Shown: positions 60,391-64,000 of the stretch, in pieces
Layout: the number at the start of each line of letters is the position of its first letter
How positions within the stretch are numbered: position 1 is the first letter of the stretch
DNA from: Natrinema sp031626495
Lineage (GTDB): Archaea; Halobacteriota; Halobacteria; Halobacteriales; Natrialbaceae
Assembly: GCF_031626495.1 (NCBI RefSeq)
Contig: NZ_JAMQOJ010000001.1
Coordinates: 620,001 to 684,000, forward strand
DNA: 64,000 nt
Direction: 5' to 3'
Program-made: the position numbers and the translations under genes
Notes under the pieces: model-generated
What the model saw: the letters and a program-made list of their open reading frames with translations, nothing else
Told to the model about the DNA's origin: nothing
The model's database searches: none

Positions 60391-60954
60391 TTTCTGCGAT
60401 TCATCATGACCACCCGCACCCCCTACAAATCATCATGGAGAGAGCAAACACCATCCCTCATCTCTCCAATGAGACTTCTACCTAACATCGTATCACCCAT
60501 GTTCTGACGATGTAGGTATCCTTCTCTCACCTTCAAATTGTCTTACTTGATGGCACCGTGATTGCTATTGACTCTGCAAAGGATGACGGTGGAAGGGGGA
60601 AGGATTGTGCCTCTAAATGTAGGAGGGGTGGCAGATAGTTGTTTTTAGTGATAGTCATTAGTATTTTCGTTCTCCTTGTTGGCCATTAGCCTTATCTCAC
60701 CACTATGAGAACTACCACATGGCGAGGGGGAAGGATCAAACGGAGACCCACCTACTGATCCGCTTCGAGACAGTCCTCGCCACCCCGAATCCCCGAGACC
60801 GTTCCAATGCAGGTCAATAGCCATATTGTCAATTCGGTCTTGGACCCATTGACACACCATCTGGTGGATGTGAGGACGCCGACCCCTGTCAGCGTTTTCA
60901 AAACACAAGTCGACCACTGAAACCGTGGTCAGTTACCTAAATTGAGGTGCTAAT
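60391..60954. other. 564-bp gap before the transposon
   Basis: No supported gene; a minus-strand frame at 60645-60917 is of mixed composition and unrecognised. AT-rich near 60640 (TTGTTTTTAGTGATAGTC). The transposon left end begins at about 60955. Confidence 0.4.
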
Positions 60955-61150
60955 GCCCCTTCCTCAGCGAGCGCCGAAGGCGCGAACAGGGAGGGGATAC
61001 AGCGTCCCCAAAAATCGAATATTTCTGGTGTGCAAACGAGACGCGGAGCGTCTCGTCAACGCCGCACGAGTTTCTTGGACTGTTCTACAGCAGGCCCGCA
61101 GGCCCACGCTATCGGTAGATTCACGAGTATCTACGAGGTAGATACATTCA

Positions 61151-61300
61151 ACGGATCGGTACGAGGTCGAAGGGCACGAAGTCCTTGAAGTTGAAGTGAA
61201 ACCAACAGGCAACGGTGCGCACATCTGCGTCCCGAAAGCGTGGACTGGCGCAACTGTCAAAGTCGTCCGCGTCACCGATCCAAACGACGAAGACGAGTAG
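61151..61300 (+). pseudogene. DUF2080 transposase-associated protein with a lost start codon
   Basis: The frame T-D-R-Y-E-V-E-G-H-E-V-L, then EVKPTGNGAHICVPKAWTGA and TVKVVRVTDPNDEDE matches the 50-residue DUF2080 protein that precedes tnpB in haloarchaeal IS1341-type elements. Where the start ATG is expected there is ACG (61151-61153), and no other in-frame start lies between it and an upstream stop. It ends 3 bp before the tnpB ATG. Confidence 0.75.
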
Positions 61301-61303
61301 ACC

Positions 61304-62533
61304 ATGCGCTACAACTACAGGTATCGGCTCAACCCAACCGACGAACTCCACGAACGGGTAGCGTGGACCGTCGATACCTGCCGACAGGTCTACAACCACT
61401 TCCTGTACCGACTCAACCGAGAGGACGGCACAACCGCCTACTCCGAGCAGTCGGTCCTTCCCGACCTCAAACACGAGTGGACTGAGTTGAAGCAAGTCCA
61501 TTCGAAGGTATTGCAGAAGGTCGTACAGCGGCTGTACGACAACCTTTCAACACTGAAGGGCCGGAAGGACAATGGCTACCGCGTCGGCGAACTCAAGTGG
61601 AAAGGCCCGCAGGAATACCGCTCGATCAAGTACAGTCAAACCGGCTTCGAACTCAACAACACGAGTGGCCGTACTGTGCTTTCTCTTTCCAAAATCGGCG
61701 ATATTCCGATGGTCTACCACCGCGACGTTCCCGATGACGCGACGATCAAAGAGGTCGTCGTCAAGCAAGAACCGACCGGCGAGTGGTTTGCCGTCCTTGG
61801 AATCGAAACCGAGGACGAAGCACCAGAGAAACCCAAGACACTCAAGGATTGTGTCGGGATCGACGTAGGCATTCTGAAGTACGCTCACGACACCGACGGC
61901 ACCGCTGTCGAACGTCCCGACTTGTCCGACGAACGCGAACGGTTGGAACGCGAGCAGCACAAACTCTCGCGGAAAGAACACGGATCGGCGAACTACCGCA
62001 AGCAACAGCGAGTCGTTGCCAAACGTCACGCCGACCTGCAACGGAAGCGCCAAGACTTCCTTCACAAACTCTCGAACCACTACGCTCGAGAGTACGACCT
62101 CGTGGCAGTCGAAGACCTCGACGCGAAGGGGCTGATGGAACTCCCGTTGAACAGCCGCAACCGTGCCGGAGCAGCGTGAGGAGCGTTCCTCCGAATGCTC
62201 GAGTACAAGTGCGAACGCGAAGGCACGCACTTCGTGGCCGTCGATCCGGCCGGGACGACCAAAGAGTGCGCGGCCTGCGGTGTCGGGTCAGACAAGCCAT
62301 TGTGGGTCCGTGAACACTCTTGTCCTTCCTGTGGCTTCACCGCCGACAGGGACTGGAACGCGGCCTACAACATCTTGGTGCGCGGACTAAAGCAAGTAGG
62401 GACGGGCTGTCCCGAATCAACGCCTGCGGAGACTGCGCTCCCTACGGGAACCCATTCGGTTCCTGCAAAGCGCGTCGTGGAAACAGGAAGCCCCACCCTC
62501 AAGGAGCGAGCGGCGCAAGCCGTGAGCGAGTAG
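61304..62533 (+). pseudogene. TnpB (RNA-guided nuclease family) broken by an in-frame TGA
   Basis: Codons from ATG 61304 (MRYNYRYRLNPTDELHERVA) run to TGA at 62177-62179 and then continue in the same frame to 62533. The RuvC-like centre is visible: CVGIDVGILKYAHDTDG (first Asp) and YDLVAVEDLDAKGLMELPLN (Glu). After the stop come HFVAVDPAGTTKECAACGVG and CPSCGFTADRDWNAAYNIL (zinc ribbon and final Asp). The TGA sits where relatives have Trp (GAA-W-G-AFLRMLEYKCE). Truncation removes the zinc ribbon and last catalytic Asp. Confidence 0.87.
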
Positions 62534-62675
62534 GGTGGGGAGGAAGTCACTACCCTCTCGGACCGCTGGAATAGTAAGAGTGCCGATTCACACGAAAATA
62601 AGACGTGCGGGCGCTGTATCCCCTCCCTGCTCGCTTCGCTCGCTGAGGACGGGGGCTTATCGCCTTCAATTATAG

Positions 62676-62954
62676 CTAATCTAAGTCAACGTATTTATTC
62701 TCCCAGTCACGACGAGCCTCGATCTCGCGAGTACCGCGCCTTGTTACCGAGTAAAAATTCGTCCGCCGATCTTCTTGCCCCTTCTCAACCAAGCCCTTGT
62801 CTACGAGCGTGTCCAGATTCGGATACAACCGTCCGTGATGGATCTCCTTCTCGTAGTACTTCTCGAGTTCGTCCTTGATCGCGAGACCGTGGGGGTCGTC
62901 CTGTCCAGCGATCACATAGAGCAGGTCTCGTTGGAATCCGGTGAGATCGTACAT
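62676..62954 (-). CDS. PadR-like winged-helix regulator, copy 2
   Basis: 92 residues from ATG 62954 (MYDLTGFQRDLLYVIAGQDD), then EIHHGRLYPNLDTLVDKGLV and DRRTNFYSVTRRGTREIEAR. Close paralogue of 55621-55896. It lies 20 bp from the transposon right end, on the opposite strand, and appears intact. Confidence 0.87.
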   Translation of the reverse strand: MYDLTGFQRDLLYVIAGQDDPHGLAIKDELEKYYEKEIHHGRLYPNLDTLVDKGLVEKGQEDRRTNFYSVTRRGTREIEARRDWENKYVDLD

Positions 62955-63416
62955 ACTCGATATCTTATACGTGACTGGATAAATGTACTCATTAGTCGTC
63001 AATCCAGTCAATAGAGAACGAAGCGCACGAGAACGGATTCGCGGAAATGACTGCCGCCTGTAAGGTGGAGATGACAAGGATCGCGATGGTTGCGTCCCAG
63101 AACAACCATGGAGGCGAGCAGGCTGGCTCTCCACCGTACAGACGACATCCTGATCTCTCTGCACCCTCGCCTATAAAAATCACTGCCAGAACCAATGTAC
63201 ACCTGCATAGATGCATTCGGCCTTGTTGAAACCCTCATACGGTGAAAGGCTTCAGCAGTTGTGCTAAAGACAGAGTGTGAATGTCGCACAACAATACTTC
63301 AAAACCTATCTATCTCCTGCACTTTATCCGTCGTTAGCACCTACTTCCGCTTGTCTCGGAGCCGTGCTGAATACACAGCCCACAGAGGTTTGTATGTCCT
63401 ACACGGGATTGGGAAC
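62955..63416. other. 462-bp region with IS-end-like sequence
   Basis: Contains CTTGTTGAAACCCTCATACG (about 63216), a motif also seen near 22622 on the other strand and partly at 25660, and GTGCTGAATACACAGCCC (about 63364). No complete gene. The last part should carry the promoter of the antiporter. Confidence 0.4.
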
Positions 63417-64000
63417 GTGGTTCAGGTACCCCTGTGGCTCTGGGTCGGCGGTCTCATTGTCGGCGTCTTTGCGGCACACTGGGGAGCCGAACAGTTCTCA
63501 AAGCCGTTGAAGAAACTCCGTCGCCAGTGGGGACTTTCTGCGGTGGCAGGCGGTGCGTTCGTCGGCCTTGCGGCGGCCAGTCCCGAAATCGGTATTACCG
63601 TTGTGAGTGCATATCGTGGAGTCTCGGACATCGGTCTCGGTGTGATGCTCGGCGCGAATATCGTGGCAATTCCGATAATGGTGACAACTGCTTATATCGC
63701 CTCTCGAACTGAATCGCTTGGAAACAGCAACACTACGGGGAAGTCACAGTCAAACACGGCTGATCGAGACGGGTCTCACGAGTTACCAACGGGCGACCAT
63801 GCGCGACATCGTCAAGAACACCTTCTGCATGTTGATCGCACGGCAGTCACCGTGTTGGCACTTCCATATCTTGGAATCGTAGCGGTAGCTGCCGTTCTGA
63901 CGCTTCCAGCCCCATGGCGAGGGCTCCAGCCCCTCGATGCTGGTGTGATGGCGGTTGTCTACCTCGTTTTTCTTGGGCAGGCAGTTATCCGCGGTCGGCA
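63417..64000 (+). CDS. Sodium/calcium antiporter (CaCA family), truncated by window end
   Basis: From GTG 63417 the frame reads VPLWLWVGGLIVGVFAAHWG, AEQFSKPLKKLRRQWGLSAV and then the alpha-1 repeat AGGAFVGLAAASPEIGITVV (G-x-x-x-A-A-S-P-E), SAYRGVSDIGLGVMLGANIV. A hydrophilic loop (about residues 100-140) follows, then two more helices before the window ends. This is the first half of a YrbG/CaxA-like exchanger. 194 codons are visible. Confidence 0.87.
   Translation, partial: MVQVPLWLWVGGLIVGVFAAHWGAEQFSKPLKKLRRQWGLSAVAGGAFVGLAAASPEIGITVVSAYRGVSDIGLGVMLGANIVAIPIMVTTAYIASRTESLGNSNTTGKSQSNTADRDGSHELPTGDHARHRQEHLLHVDRTAVTVLALPYLGIVAVAAVLTLPAPWRGLQPLDAGVMAVVYLVFLGQAVIRGR

Larger units (their letters stand above)
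60955..62656 (+). mobile_element. IS1341-type element (IS200/IS605 superfamily, no TnpA) with inverted ends
   Basis: The left end (60955-61004) starts GCCCCTTCCTCAGCGAGCG and ends AGGGAGGGGATACAGCG. The right end (62612-62656), read in reverse complement, starts GCCCCCGTCCTCAGCGAGCG and ends with the same AGGGAGGGGATACAGCG. Each contains an internal short hairpin (GCGCCGAAGGCGC on the left, GCGAGCGAAGCGAGC on the right). Inside are a DUF2080 gene and tnpB, both damaged. IS605 relatives normally have subterminal hairpins, not long inverted ends, so this match is notable. Confidence 0.8.

Noticed and set aside
16222..62179. TGA read as Trp (recoded stop) to explain cdc48 and tnpB
   Set aside because: Many intact genes here end with TGA, the cdc48 remnant has a second lesion, and no recoding signal is visible. 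Nonsense mutation is simpler.

Overview
The window reads as the chromosome of an extremely halophilic archaeon (class Halobacteria, probably the Natrialba/Natrinema/Haloterrigena group; the lineage is inferred). Predicted proteins are rich in Asp and Glu. Secreted proteins carry twin-arginine signals. There is an archaeal 7S/SRP RNA, an archaeal RNase P subunit (Rnp4), a UbiA-type lipid prenyltransferase and a haloarchaeal type I-B CRISPR-Cas locus.

Positions 1-21.1 kb are GC-rich core chromosome. They hold a truncated UspA gene, a tandem pair of CNNM/CBS membrane proteins, a divergent regulator/MFS pair and a three-gene operon of two oligopeptide-type binding lipoproteins around a PAP2 phosphatase. 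Next come rnp4-yhbY-mscS, the SRP RNA gene, a broken cdc48-like gene, Hsp20, a cysteine synthase, a CoA-binding protein, a RecA-fold ATPase, a UbiA prenyltransferase and tRNA-Arg(TCG). Both binding lipoproteins look circularly permuted relative to the usual family-5 fold.

From tRNA-Arg onward the DNA is more AT-rich, looser and full of remnants. A tyrosine integrase sits next to the tRNA (21.4-22.4 kb), followed by a minus-strand cluster of small zinc-ribbon and unknown proteins (23.1-25.2 kb). A long non-coding tract with hairpins and a 77-bp tandem repeat follows, then a second, short tyrosine recombinase (26.6 kb).

Positions 27.7-39.1 kb carry a type I-B interference module (cas6-cas8b-cas7-cas5-cas3) that runs directly into a 55-repeat array. 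There is no cas4, cas1 or cas2. Only the repeats next to cas3 are uniform; most others carry private substitutions, several of which keep the repeat stem paired. One spacer-repeat unit is duplicated, one spacer has collapsed to about 5 nt, and several distant spacers are near-homologues, so the array looks old and no longer growing. Behind it (39.4-44.0 kb) two unrecognised gene families alternate as A-B-A-B.

From 44 kb to the end there are signal-transduction genes (three full-length sensor kinases, one receiver protein) and three orphan C-terminal kinase fragments. With them are small zinc-ribbon proteins, two UspA-type and cupredoxin-type stress or redox proteins, PadR-type regulators, and IS remnants. 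An IS1341-type element (DUF2080 gene with a lost start, tnpB broken by a nonsense codon, matching inverted ends) and the start of a Na+/Ca2+ antiporter close the window. The accessory half looks like stacked integration events under ongoing decay, carrying an expression-competent interference system but no visible adaptation genes.
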